A stretch of 64,000 nt of DNA from contig NZ_JABBXA010000024.1 in the NCBI RefSeq assembly GCF_014161445.1, positions 62,001-126,000 on the forward strand, in the 5' to 3' direction. Below the pieces are notes generated by a model, which saw nothing but the letters and a program-made list of their open reading frames with translations, was not told the origin of the DNA and did not search any database. Below are positions 56,681 through 64,000 of this stretch, piece after piece. Position numbers and translations under genes: made by a program. Numbering within the stretch: the first letter of the stretch is position 1; every line of letters starts with the position of its first letter. This DNA comes from Microbispora sp. H13382 (GTDB lineage Bacteria; Actinomycetota; Actinomycetes; Streptosporangiales; Streptosporangiaceae).

Positions 56681-58165
56681 TCAGGTATCGCTGGCCTGGG
56701 CCAAGGCGGCTTCGACCCGGTCGAGCGCGGCCAGCAGTTCCCCCTTCAACACGGCCGGCAGCCGTCCCTCGCGGTACCGGACCTCGATCTTCTCGCGGAC
56801 GACGGCCAGCCCCTGACCGTTGTCGACGGCGTTGCGCAGCACCTGCTTGAGGTCCAGGGCGACGTCGTCGTCGATGTCGTGGGTGGCTTCGGCACCATCC
56901 ACCAGCAGGGCGAACTGCCGGACCGCGGTGTCGACCCGCATGGGCGCGGCAGTGGTGGCCAGAGGCAGGGGTGCGACTTCGGACTTGCCGGTGGCCGAGG
57001 CCTTCGGCCGCCTGACGCTGTCTCCCGCGTCCCGGTCCTTTTTGAGGATCTTGACGCTGTGCGTCGGGGAGGGGCGGTGCCGGGCCGGGCCGGTCGTGCG
57101 TACGGGGTCCGCGACGGGCGCGACCGTGTGCCGCGGCCGGCCGACGGGGGCGGCGACGGCTTCGTCCTGCGGCGGCGGCGAGGCGGTGGCCTGCGCGTAC
57201 GCCCCCGACGGGCTGGGCAGGACGACCACGGCTCCGACCTCGGGGCCGCCCGTCTGGGTGAACCAGAGAATGCCGCCCAGGGCGGCGGCTCCGACGGCGG
57301 CGGCGCCCCAGCCGGCCCCGCGCGGGCCGGGCGGCTTCTTCACCGCGCCCAGGGCGGCGGCGACCGCCCGCGCGGTCGGCCGGTCCACGGGGTCGGGGCA
57401 CAGGCAGCGCCGGCACAGGTCGGCGACCTCCTGCGGCAGGCCCGGCACCCCTTCGGGAACCGGCGGCGGTCCATCCCGCCGTGCCGCCTCGATCGCCTCC
57501 CAGGTCTTCTCGGGGTACGGCAGTGCGCCCGTGAGCATCTCGAACAGCAGCACGCCGAGCGCGTAGACGTCCACGGCCGGGTCGGCCGTCGTCCCCTTCA
57601 GCCGCTCCGGCGCGACGTACGGCGGCGTGCCGAAGTCGGCGACGAGCTGGTCGTCGGCCTCGCCGATGAACGCGGCGATCCCGAAGTCGAGGAGCTTGGG
57701 CCCGTCGTCGGCGAGCAGCACGTTCTCCGGGGTGACGTCCCGGTGGACGATGCCCCGGTCGTGCGCCGCCGCCAGCACCTTCGCCAGCCCGGCGGCGATC
57801 TCCGTCGCCTCGGCCCAGGGCAGCGGGCCCTCCATGATCCGGTCGGCCAGCGACCGGCCCTCCAGCAGGCGCATGACCACGAAGGACGCCAGTCTGCCGC
57901 CGTTCGTGACCGTCTCGCCGTAGTCGTAGACCTCGATCGCGTCCGGGTGGATCAGCCGGGCGGTGGCCCTGGCCTCCCGGCGCATGAGTTCCCGTCCGGG
58001 ACTGTCGTCGTCGAGCGAGCCGTCCAGCACCTTGATGGCGACCATGCGCTGGAGTGACTGGTCGAAGGCACGCCAGATGACCGACATCCCGCCCGTCGCT
58101 ATCCGCTCCTGGAGCAGATAGCGACGGGTCAGGACGTCGCCTTCTCGAAGCTCAGGCCGATTCAC
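56681..58165 (-). CDS. Transmembrane serine/threonine protein kinase
   Basis: Hanks-type kinase of 494 residues. Kinase domain about 12-275 with ATP lysine K45, catalytic loop HRDVTPEN at 141-148, DFG at 160-162 and APE at 185-187. The catalytic D143 is present but the usual HRDxKPEN lysine is T145. A single membrane helix at about 284-303 is followed by an extracellular region: a Pro/Ser/Thr-rich linker and a helical C-terminal ~100 residues of unknown kind. It overlaps the upstream lacI gene by 14 bp, so a sugar-responsive repressor seems to control a sensor kinase. Confidence 0.92.
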   Translation of the reverse strand: MNRPELREGDVLTRRYLLQERIATGGMSVIWRAFDQSLQRMVAIKVLDGSLDDDSPGRELMRREARATARLIHPDAIEVYDYGETVTNGGRLASFVVMRLLEGRSLADRIMEGPLPWAEATEIAAGLAKVLAAAHDRGIVHRDVTPENVLLADDGPKLLDFGIAAFIGEADDQLVADFGTPPYVAPERLKGTTADPAVDVYALGVLLFEMLTGALPYPEKTWEAIEAARRDGPPPVPEGVPGLPQEVADLCRRCLCPDPVDRPTARAVAAALGAVKKPPGPRGAGWGAAAVGAAALGGILWFTQTGGPEVGAVVVLPSPSGAYAQATASPPPQDEAVAAPVGRPRHTVAPVADPVRTTGPARHRPSPTHSVKILKKDRDAGDSVRRPKASATGKSEVAPLPLATTAAPMRVDTAVRQFALLVDGAEATHDIDDDVALDLKQVLRNAVDNGQGLAVVREKIEVRYREGRLPAVLKGELLAALDRVEAALAQASDT

Positions 58166-59156
58166 GAACCACCAGTTCCGTGGGCAGCACCGGATTGCCC
58201 TTGGGATTGTCCCCGTCCCCGAGTGTCATGAGAAGCAGTCGTGCGGCGAGCGTGGCCATTTCCTCGACGGGCTGCCTGACGGTGGTCAGCGCCGGCGAGG
58301 TGTGCCTGGCCACGGGCGCGTCGTCGTATCCGATGACGGCCACGTCGTCGGGCACCTTCCGCCCGGCGCGGCGCAGCGTCTGCATCGCCCCGGCCGCCAT
58401 CACGTCCGACGCCGCGAACACGGCGTCGATGTGCGGCGCCCGTTGCAGCAGCCACTGCATCGCGTGCGCGCCGGACGCGTGGGTGAAGTCGCCGTACGCC
58501 ACGGGCATGTCGAGCACGCCGGCGTCGCGGAGCGTCTGCCGGAAGCCCTCCAGCCGGTCGCGGGCGGCCGGCAGGGTCGGCGGCCCGGCGATCGTGGCGA
58601 TGTGCTTGCGGTTGTTGAGCAGCAGGTGCTCGGCCGCCTGCCGTCCGCCGTCACGGTTGTCCATGTCGACGAACGGGAGGTCGATGCCGTCTGGCGGCCG
58701 CCCGGCACAGCGCACCGGGACGCCCGAGGCCGCCAGCGTTACCGCGAGGGGGTGCCGCGCGCGTGCGCCGATCAGTAGGACTCCGTCGACGGAGCCCGCG
58801 ACCAGCGGCGGCGCGGCGATGGAGGCGGTCGCCGGGGTCGCGGTCATCACGACCATGGGGACCCCGTGCGTCGTCAGCACCTCCTCGCAGGCGGACAGGA
58901 GCCTGGCGTAGAACGGCTCGGTGAAAAGGCGTGGACTGTGCTCGCAGACGACCGCGGCGATGATCTGCTCGGCCCGCCTGCCCGCGGATCCCCTGGGGGC
59001 GCGGCGCCGTACATAGCCCAGACGCGACATCGCGTCGTGAACTTGTCGGCGGGTCGACGTGGTCACGCGTACCGAGCCGGTCAAGACCCGGGAAGCTGTT
59101 GCCGGGGAGACGCCGGCTGCGGCGGCTACCTCTGCGAGGGTGGGAAGATCGGCCAT
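58152..59156 (-). CDS. LacI family regulator, CebR-box binding candidate
   Basis: LacI/GalR regulator of 334 residues: helix-turn-helix TLAEVAAAAGVSPATASRVL at 6-25, then a hinge (RRRAPRGSAGRR) lacking the usual leucine-containing hinge helix, and a sugar-binding domain ending SPALTTVRQPVEEMATLAARLLL. ATG 59156 is the first start fitting the family. A perfect CebR-type box lies 31 bp upstream, so autoregulation in the CebR manner is likely, with a beta- or alpha-glucoside as inducer. No sugar transporter or glycosidase adjoins; the only co-transcribed gene is a Ser/Thr kinase. Confidence 0.92.
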   Translation of the reverse strand: MADLPTLAEVAAAAGVSPATASRVLTGSVRVTTSTRRQVHDAMSRLGYVRRRAPRGSAGRRAEQIIAAVVCEHSPRLFTEPFYARLLSACEEVLTTHGVPMVVMTATPATASIAAPPLVAGSVDGVLLIGARARHPLAVTLAASGVPVRCAGRPPDGIDLPFVDMDNRDGGRQAAEHLLLNNRKHIATIAGPPTLPAARDRLEGFRQTLRDAGVLDMPVAYGDFTHASGAHAMQWLLQRAPHIDAVFAASDVMAAGAMQTLRRAGRKVPDDVAVIGYDDAPVARHTSPALTTVRQPVEEMATLAARLLLMTLGDGDNPKGNPVLPTELVVRESA

Positions 59157-59517
59157 CCGGTCTCCTCGGCCCGAAGGTTCACACGGCTTGGGAGCGCTCC
59201 CAAGCGAAAGTATCACTGTTTCGCTCGTGTCAACAGAGGTTTCCTCGGTGTGAAACCTTTCGTAGAGTTTCGCTCCCGTTTGGCACAGTTGGAGGCTAGA
59301 GCACGGCAGTGCTCCAGGGAAGTGAATGGGAATTTTGACACGAATCGCCCAGCTTGTCCGATAATCACCGTAAATATGCCGAAATGCCATGCGGGGGAGG
59401 CCGGAACCACCTCCCGGCGGTAGGGTCCTGCGGCAAAGGGATCACGGACGGACCGACCGCGCCCGGCCCCCGGGGGCGGTCGCGGCCGTCCCCGAGCCAG
59501 AACCGGAAAGGCCTCCA
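59157..59517. promoter_or_regulatory. Promoter region with CebR-type operator
   Basis: A 20-bp perfect palindrome at 59186-59205 centres on TGGGAGCGCTCCCA (59189-59202) and sits 30-50 bp upstream of the lacI start. The rest (to 59517) includes an A/T-rich stretch at about 59330-59385, probably the promoter of the divergent DUF305 gene. No gene is seen. Confidence 0.7.
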
Positions 59518-60234
59518 GTGACGACCACTATCCGCCGGCTCCCTGTCGTGACGGCTCGTGTGACGGGTGCGTTAACGGGCGTGCTCGCCACGGTCCTGCT
59601 CGCCGGGTGCGGCACGCCGGACCCCGCGAACCAGGCCGCGTCGCCGTCTCCCGCGGTCCCGGCCGCCGCCTCGCCCGCCGCCACCTCCGAGGCGGCCACG
59701 GAGGCCCCGCTCACCGCCGGCCCGGACGAGACGGGCGCGGACGAGACGGGCGCGGACGAGACGGGAGCGGCGGATCAGTCCGGCGGCAGGAACGCCGCCG
59801 ACGTGACGTTCGCCCGGCAGATGATCCCGCACCACCTCCAGGCCCTGGAGATGGCCAGGCTCGCGGAGACCCGGGCGGGCGACCCGTGGGTCAGGGAGTT
59901 CGCGGCGAAGGTCGCCACGGCCCGCGACACCGACATGCGTACGTTCAGGGACTGGCTCGACATGTGGGGCGCCGAGCCGCTGCCGCGCGACCACGCGATG
60001 CCGGGGACGCAGACGCGGGCCGAGATCGAGGCGCTGGCCAAGCTCAACGGCCCGCAGTTCGACCGGAAGTACGTGACGCTGATGATCGAGCACGACAACG
60101 GCGCGATCAAGCTGGCCCGGGCCGAGCAGGCCGAGGGCGCCTTCGAGGGGGCCAAGGCGCTGGCCGTCGCCACCACGACCGCCCTGGGCGCCGAGGTCAA
60201 GGAGCTGAAGAAGTACCGCGCCCTGCTCGACTGA
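59518..60234 (+). CDS. DUF305 lipoprotein
   Basis: Exported lipoprotein of 238 residues with lipobox LLAG-C31. A low-complexity Ala/Pro/Glu linker follows, containing DETGA three times in a row (encoded by a 15-bp tandem repeat), then the ferritin-like DUF305 domain from about 92. The family histidine motifs are MIPHHLQALEMA (H105, H106) and MIEHDNGAI near 190; these often bind copper or other metals in the envelope. Start GTG 59518 has GGAAAGG upstream. It converges on a hypothetical gene. Confidence 0.9.
   Translation: MTTTIRRLPVVTARVTGALTGVLATVLLAGCGTPDPANQAASPSPAVPAAASPAATSEAATEAPLTAGPDETGADETGADETGAADQSGGRNAADVTFARQMIPHHLQALEMARLAETRAGDPWVREFAAKVATARDTDMRTFRDWLDMWGAEPLPRDHAMPGTQTRAEIEALAKLNGPQFDRKYVTLMIEHDNGAIKLARAEQAEGAFEGAKALAVATTTALGAEVKELKKYRALLD
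59725..59769. repeat. 15-bp tandem repeat in the DUF305 gene
   Basis: GACGAGACGGGCGCG occurs three times head to tail (one mismatch in the third), encoding DETGA three times in the linker of the lipoprotein. Confidence 0.85.
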
Positions 60235-60258
60235 GCCTGCCGTGGGCCTGCGGTCCCG

Positions 60259-60885
60259 TCAGTTCTCGTAGGTGTCGAGCCGGGGCGGCAGGGCGTTCCA
60301 CGTGCAGAACGCCGACGACTCGTGGATGTCCCGGAGGAAGGCGATCCGCAGCCACTGGTCGGCCTCCCAGACCTTGACCTCGTAGCCGTCGTTCGGGGTC
60401 GCCGTCACCACGCGGCAGTCCCGGGAGGTCACCGCGATCGTCGCCCGGCCGCCCTTCAGCGTGAACGTGTGCAGGCTCTCCCCGCCGGAGGTCCTGCGCG
60501 GCCGGGCGGTGGGGGAGGGCTCCGCCGAGCCGGCCGGCCCGGCCGGCTGGGTGGAGCGGGCCGGCCGCGGCGCCGGAGAGGTCCGCGTCCGCGTCGGCGT
60601 GACGGTGGCAGGGGGGCGGGAGGGGGACGGCCGTCCCGACGGCTCCCCGGACGGCTCGCCGGAGGGACCGCCCTCAGGGGTGTCCTGGGGAGAGGGGGCG
60701 GGGGTGCCCGGCGAGGCGGAGAGCGGCGAGGCGGACAGCGGCGCGGCGACGGCCACCACCGGGGCCAGGGGCGCCTCGTCCAGGATCGCGCTGCGCAGCA
60801 CGTCACGCACGCCGAGCCAGGACACGCCGACGGCGAGCGCGGTCGCCCCGCACCAGGCGATCAAGTAACCCGTGGCCCTTCTCAT
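60259..60885 (-). CDS. Membrane-anchored Pro-rich hypothetical protein
   Basis: A 208-residue protein with one N-terminal membrane helix (about 5-25, YLIAWCGATALAVGVSWLG), a long Pro/Ser/Thr linker with repeated SGEP units (about 75-135) and a compact C-terminal domain of about 65 residues (FTLKGGRATIAVTSRDCRVV, TPNDGYEVKVWEADQWLRI) with two cysteines. It should be extracellular, held at the membrane surface. I recognise no named domain. It is divergent from the two-component system genes and may be a target or partner of them. Confidence 0.75.
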   Translation of the reverse strand: MRRATGYLIAWCGATALAVGVSWLGVRDVLRSAILDEAPLAPVVAVAAPLSASPLSASPGTPAPSPQDTPEGGPSGEPSGEPSGRPSPSRPPATVTPTRTRTSPAPRPARSTQPAGPAGSAEPSPTARPRRTSGGESLHTFTLKGGRATIAVTSRDCRVVTATPNDGYEVKVWEADQWLRIAFLRDIHESSAFCTWNALPPRLDTYEN

Positions 60886-61028
60886 GGGCCGCTCACTCTA
60901 TCTCGTGACGTAGTAAATGCTGCTCGATCCCTTTCGGTCACCCTCTACGGGTTTTTGTCTGCCTTAAATCACGGCGAATCCGTACGTTTCGGATCGCTCT
61001 TCCTGGGACGCCGTGTGGAGCGGGAGTG

Positions 61029-61043
61029 TACGTTTCTGCCCCA
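61029..61043 (+). promoter_or_regulatory. Possible leaderless promoter of the response regulator
   Basis: TACGTT (61029-61034) lies 8 bp before the ATG at 61043, with no ribosome site between. This fits the TANNNT boxes of the tetR and lacI genes in this window. Confidence 0.35.
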
Positions 61044-61726
61044 TGGCGACCGTTCTGGTGGTTGAGGACGACGAGTTCGTCCGATCCGCGATCATCCGCG
61101 ACCTGACCGGGCGCAGCCACGCGGTCCGCAGCGCGGGCCGGGCGCTCGACGCCCTCCGGGAGATCGCGTACGCCGCCCCCGACGTGGTCGTCCTCGACCT
61201 CGGACTGCCCGACCTCGACGGCGCGGAGGCGCTGAAGATGCTCCGGGCGATCTCCGACGTACCGGTCATCGTGGCCACCGCGCGGGACGACGAGGCGGAG
61301 ATCGTCCGCCTGTTGCGCGGCGGCGCGGACGACTACCTGGTCAAGCCGTTCTCCGGCGACCACCTGAACGCGCGCCTCGAGGCCGTGCTGCGCCGGGCCA
61401 GGCCCGGGACGCCGTCGTCGGTCGCGCGGGTCGGCGGCCTGGTCGTCGACGCCGACCGCAGGGAGGCCCGCCTGGACGGTGTGCCGCTCGACCTCACCCG
61501 CCGGGAGTTCGACCTGCTGGCCTACCTCGCCGCGCGGCCCGACCGCGTGATCTCGCGCAGGGAACTGCTGGCCGAGGTGTGGCGGCAGTCGTACGGGGAC
61601 GACCAGACGATCGACGTCCACCTGTCCTGGCTGCGGCGCAAGCTCGGCGAGAGCGCGTCCCGCCCCCGATATCTGCACACCGTGCGGGGCGTCGGCGTCC
61701 GCCTCAGCCCTCCCGCGGAGGGCTGA
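61043..61726 (+). CDS. Response regulator, OmpR/PhoB family
   Basis: Two-component response regulator of 227 residues. Receiver domain 1-120 with the acidic pocket E8-D9-D10, phosphoacceptor D52 in VVVLDLGLPD and K101 in YLVKPF. The C-terminal winged helix about 130-225 (LTRREFDLLAYLAARPDRVI, DVHLSWLRRKLGE, TVRGVGVRL) is OmpR-type. The sensor kinase gene follows after 51 bp. The target genes are not known; the divergent anchored Pro-rich protein gene is the nearest candidate. Confidence 0.94.
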   Translation: MATVLVVEDDEFVRSAIIRDLTGRSHAVRSAGRALDALREIAYAAPDVVVLDLGLPDLDGAEALKMLRAISDVPVIVATARDDEAEIVRLLRGGADDYLVKPFSGDHLNARLEAVLRRARPGTPSSVARVGGLVVDADRREARLDGVPLDLTRREFDLLAYLAARPDRVISRRELLAEVWRQSYGDDQTIDVHLSWLRRKLGESASRPRYLHTVRGVGVRLSPPAEG

Positions 61727-61777
61727 GGCCCCTGCGGGAGCCGCGATGACGGTACGAGGTCCTGAGCGGGAGCCGCG

Positions 61778-63103
61778 GTGAGACGGAGCCTGGCGCTGGT
61801 GGCGGTGGCCGTGACGGCGATGGTCGCGCTGGCCTTCCTCATCCCGCTGGCCGTGGCGGTCAAGGAGATCGCCGAGAGCCGCGCGCTCGCGGACGCCGAG
61901 CGTCAGGCCGCCACGATCGTGCCCGCCCTCGTCGTGACCGACGACGCGGCGGCGCTGGAGCGCGCGCTGGCCAGCACCCCGGCGGGGACCTCGCGGCTGG
62001 CCGTCCACCTTCCGGACGGGCGCACGGTGGGCCGCTCCCGGGTCGCGCCCGCCGACGTCGCGAGCGCGGCGGAAAGAGCCAGGACCGTGCCGGTCAGCAA
62101 GGGATACGTGCTGCTCAGGCCGGTCGCGCTGGACGGCGGGCGGCGGGCCGTCATCGAGGTGTACGCGCCGGAGGCGGACGCGAGCAAGGGCGTGTCCACC
62201 TCCTGGGCCGTGCTGACCGGCGTCGCGGTCACCCTCGTGGTGGGGTCGGTGGTGGTGGCCGACCGGCTCGGGGCCCGGGTGGTCCGGGCGGCCCGGCGGC
62301 TGGGGCAGGCGGCGGCCGCCCTCGGGTCGGGCGACCTGACCGTGCGCATCGTCCCGGACGGACCGCCGGAGCTGGTGGCCGCAGGGCGCGCGTTCAACAC
62401 CATGGCCGACCAGGTGGCGGGACTGCTCGCGGCCGAGCGCGAGCTCGCCGCCGATCTGTCGCACCGGCTGCGCACCCCGCTGACCGCGCTGCGGCTGAAC
62501 ATCGGCGGCCCCGGACCCGAGGCCGAGCAGCGCAGGCTCGCCGTCGACCGGCTCGAACAGGCCGTGGACGAGATCATCGAAGCGGCCCGGCGGCCGTCCC
62601 GGGCCGCGCCGGCCGGCTGCGACGCGGCGCTCGTGCTGCGGGAGCGGCTCGCCTTCTGGTCGGCGCTGGCCGAGGACCAGGCGCGGCCGTGGCAGCTCGT
62701 CGGCGCGGACGAGCCCAGCCCGGTGCCGGTCGCCGCGGCCGATCTCGGCGCGGTGGTCGACGCGCTGCTCGGCAACGTCTTCCGCCACACGCCGCAGGGC
62801 ACGGCCTTCCGCGTCACCCTGCACCGGGGGAGCGGCATGCTGGGCATCCTCGTCGCGGACGCGGGCCCGGGCATCCCCGATCCGGAGAGGGCGCTGCGCC
62901 GGGGCAACAGCGGGGCCGGCTCCACCGGGCTCGGCCTCGACATCGCCCGGCGCCTGGCCGAGTCGACGGGCGGCGGGGTGCGCATCGAGGCCTCGGCACT
63001 CGGGGGGACCGGGGTCAACGTGTGGCTGCGCACCGACGGCCGGGCGTCCGGCCCACGCCGCCGCCTGCTGCGGCGTACCCGCGCCCGAGGGGCCCGTCAC
63101 TGA
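61778..63103 (+). CDS. Sensor histidine kinase
   Basis: Membrane histidine kinase of 441 residues. Transmembrane helices about 8-28 and 144-163 enclose an extracellular sensor of about 115 residues; a HAMP domain follows to about 215. Dimerisation/phosphoacceptor box DLSHRLRTPLT has H229, and the ATPase domain shows an N-box LLGNVFRHTPQGT, G1 DAGPGIPD and G2 GSTGLGLDIARRLAE. It is the cognate partner of the response regulator just upstream. The signal is unknown. Confidence 0.94.
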   Translation: MRRSLALVAVAVTAMVALAFLIPLAVAVKEIAESRALADAERQAATIVPALVVTDDAAALERALASTPAGTSRLAVHLPDGRTVGRSRVAPADVASAAERARTVPVSKGYVLLRPVALDGGRRAVIEVYAPEADASKGVSTSWAVLTGVAVTLVVGSVVVADRLGARVVRAARRLGQAAAALGSGDLTVRIVPDGPPELVAAGRAFNTMADQVAGLLAAERELAADLSHRLRTPLTALRLNIGGPGPEAEQRRLAVDRLEQAVDEIIEAARRPSRAAPAGCDAALVLRERLAFWSALAEDQARPWQLVGADEPSPVPVAAADLGAVVDALLGNVFRHTPQGTAFRVTLHRGSGMLGILVADAGPGIPDPERALRRGNSGAGSTGLGLDIARRLAESTGGGVRIEASALGGTGVNVWLRTDGRASGPRRRLLRRTRARGARH

Positions 63104-63192
63104 CCCTTTGTCGCTGATCATCCGGCGGATTGTCCGAAAAGGCCGAGTTGGGCGGGATACATTTCGGGGGACCGCAATCGGAGGAGATCACG

Positions 63193-64000
63193 GTGGAGTT
63201 CCGCGTGCTCGGCCAGGTCGTCGTGCTCGACGACGGTGGGACGCCGCTCGACATCGGGCCGTCCCAGCAGCGGGCGGTGCTGGCCCTGTGCGTGCTGGCG
63301 GCGCCGCGTCCGGTGAGCACGGCCAGGATCGTGGACGCGCTCTGGGAGCAGGAGCCCCCGCCGGGGGCGGTCAACACCGTGCAGGCGTACGTGTCGAAGC
63401 TGCGGCGCGTGCTCGAACCCGGCCGGGTACGCAGGGCGAAGCCGTCGGTGCTGGTGAGCAGGCCGGGCGGGTACGCCGTCGAGCTGCCGCCGGAGAGCTT
63501 CGACCTCGGCCGCGCCCAGGCCGCCGTCGCCGCCGGGCGCCGGCTGCTGGAGGCGGGCGACCACGCGGGAGCCGCCGGGCGGCTCCGCATGGCTCTGGCG
63601 GAGTGGCGGGGCGAGCCGCTGGCGGGGTTCGAGGAGGAGTCCTGGGCGCGCGACGAGATCGCCCATCTGGCCGAGCTCAGGCTTTCGGTCGTCGAGGACG
63701 TGGCCCAGGCCGAGCTCGCGCTCGGGCTCGGGCGGGCGCTGGTGCCCGAGCTGACGAGGCTGGTGGCGGCCCACCCCCTGCGCGAGCGGCTGCGCAGGCT
63801 CGGCGCGCACGCCCTCTACCAGGCAGGCCGTCAGGCCGACGCGCTCGCCCTGCTCTCCGACGGGCGCCGCCTGCTCGTCGGCGAGCTGGGCCTGGACCCC
63901 GATCCGGGCTCCCGTGAACTGGAGCGGCGGATCCTGGCGCAGGACCCCGCGCTGACGCCCCCGCCCGCGACTCCTCACGACCCCGCCCCGGCGGCCGTCG
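63193..64000 (+). CDS. SARP-family (AfsR/DnrI-type) regulator, 3' end outside window
   Basis: The first 269 codons of a SARP regulator, running off the window. The OmpR-type winged helix is at about 1-95 (LGQVVVLDDGGTPLDIGPSQ, TARIVDALWEQEPPPGAVNT, VQAYVSKLRRVLEP) and the bacterial transcriptional activation domain (BTAD) at about 98-245. GTG 63193 has GGAGGAG 8 bp before it. A Pro-rich linker begins at 255, suggesting a large AfsR-type protein with an NTPase domain further on, often linked to secondary metabolism. It lies 89 bp downstream of the sensor kinase. Confidence 0.92.
   Translation, partial: MEFRVLGQVVVLDDGGTPLDIGPSQQRAVLALCVLAAPRPVSTARIVDALWEQEPPPGAVNTVQAYVSKLRRVLEPGRVRRAKPSVLVSRPGGYAVELPPESFDLGRAQAAVAAGRRLLEAGDHAGAAGRLRMALAEWRGEPLAGFEEESWARDEIAHLAELRLSVVEDVAQAELALGLGRALVPELTRLVAAHPLRERLRRLGAHALYQAGRQADALALLSDGRRLLVGELGLDPDPGSRELERRILAQDPALTPPPATPHDPAPAAV

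Overview
The window is 64 kb of high-GC DNA with strong G/C bias at third codon positions, frequent GTG and TTG starts, TGATG/ATGA gene overlaps and leaderless-type promoters. It holds Scr1-type helix-turn-helix/DUF397 gene sets and an mreBCD-mrdA-rodA cluster. Together these point to an actinomycete, most likely of the Streptosporangiaceae (Nonomuraea/Microbispora/Streptosporangium-like). The family assignment is inference; Actinomycetota is secure. It looks like ordinary chromosome with several accessory catabolic islands. I found no tRNA, rRNA, CRISPR array or intact insertion sequence.

Layout. 0-3.9 kb: a 5'-truncated N6-adenine methylase-like gene, a soluble Ser/Thr kinase and a DUF2293 protein. 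3.9-9.7 kb (minus strand): the cell-elongation operon mreB-mreC-mreD-mrdA-rodA. 9.8-16.3 kb: a lipoprotein serine hydrolase, a glutaryl-CoA dehydrogenase-like/CoA-transferase pair facing a PucR-type regulator, and an agmatinase-family ureohydrolase. 16.3-19.7 kb: two bacterial PH-domain membrane proteins, an LLM-class flavoprotein and a 41-residue lysine-rich protein.

19.7-32.9 kb: an aromatic meta-cleavage island. Nine minus-strand genes encode an MhpB-type extradiol dioxygenase, ring-fission hydrolase, hydratase, NTF2-like protein, HpcH/HpaI-type aldolase, two MhpA-like flavin hydroxylases, an FAH-family protein and a Baeyer-Villiger monooxygenase. A TetR regulator, an atypical SDR and an AAHS-type transporter follow. 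Similar palindromes sit at the dioxygenase and transporter promoters and suggest one TetR regulon.

33-39.5 kb: a second MFS transporter, an ATPase/HTH/DUF397 triad, a run of very small genes, a secreted LGFP-repeat protein, a gene with a probable one-base frameshift and a small lipoprotein. 39.6-52.4 kb: an alpha-glucan utilisation island with two near-duplicate lacI genes, a modular secreted GH87-type alpha-1,3-glucanase, a CUT1-type ABC importer (binding protein and two permeases, no ATPase), a cytoplasmic GH13 alpha-glucosidase and a second, truncated GH87 enzyme. Secreted enzymes would cut alpha-1,3-glucan, the importer would take up oligosaccharides and the GH13 enzyme would finish them inside. 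A 71-bp inverted repeat brackets 39.0-44.9 kb.

52.4-55.3 kb: DUF397 genes and remnants, an Scr1-type regulator, and two genes resembling parts of an integrated conjugative element. 55.3-64 kb: mscL, a methyltransferase, a LacI-Ser/Thr kinase operon with CebR-type boxes (TGGGAGCGCTCCCA) at both ends, a DUF305 lipoprotein, a Pro-rich anchored protein, a two-component system and the start of a SARP-family regulator cut by the window end.
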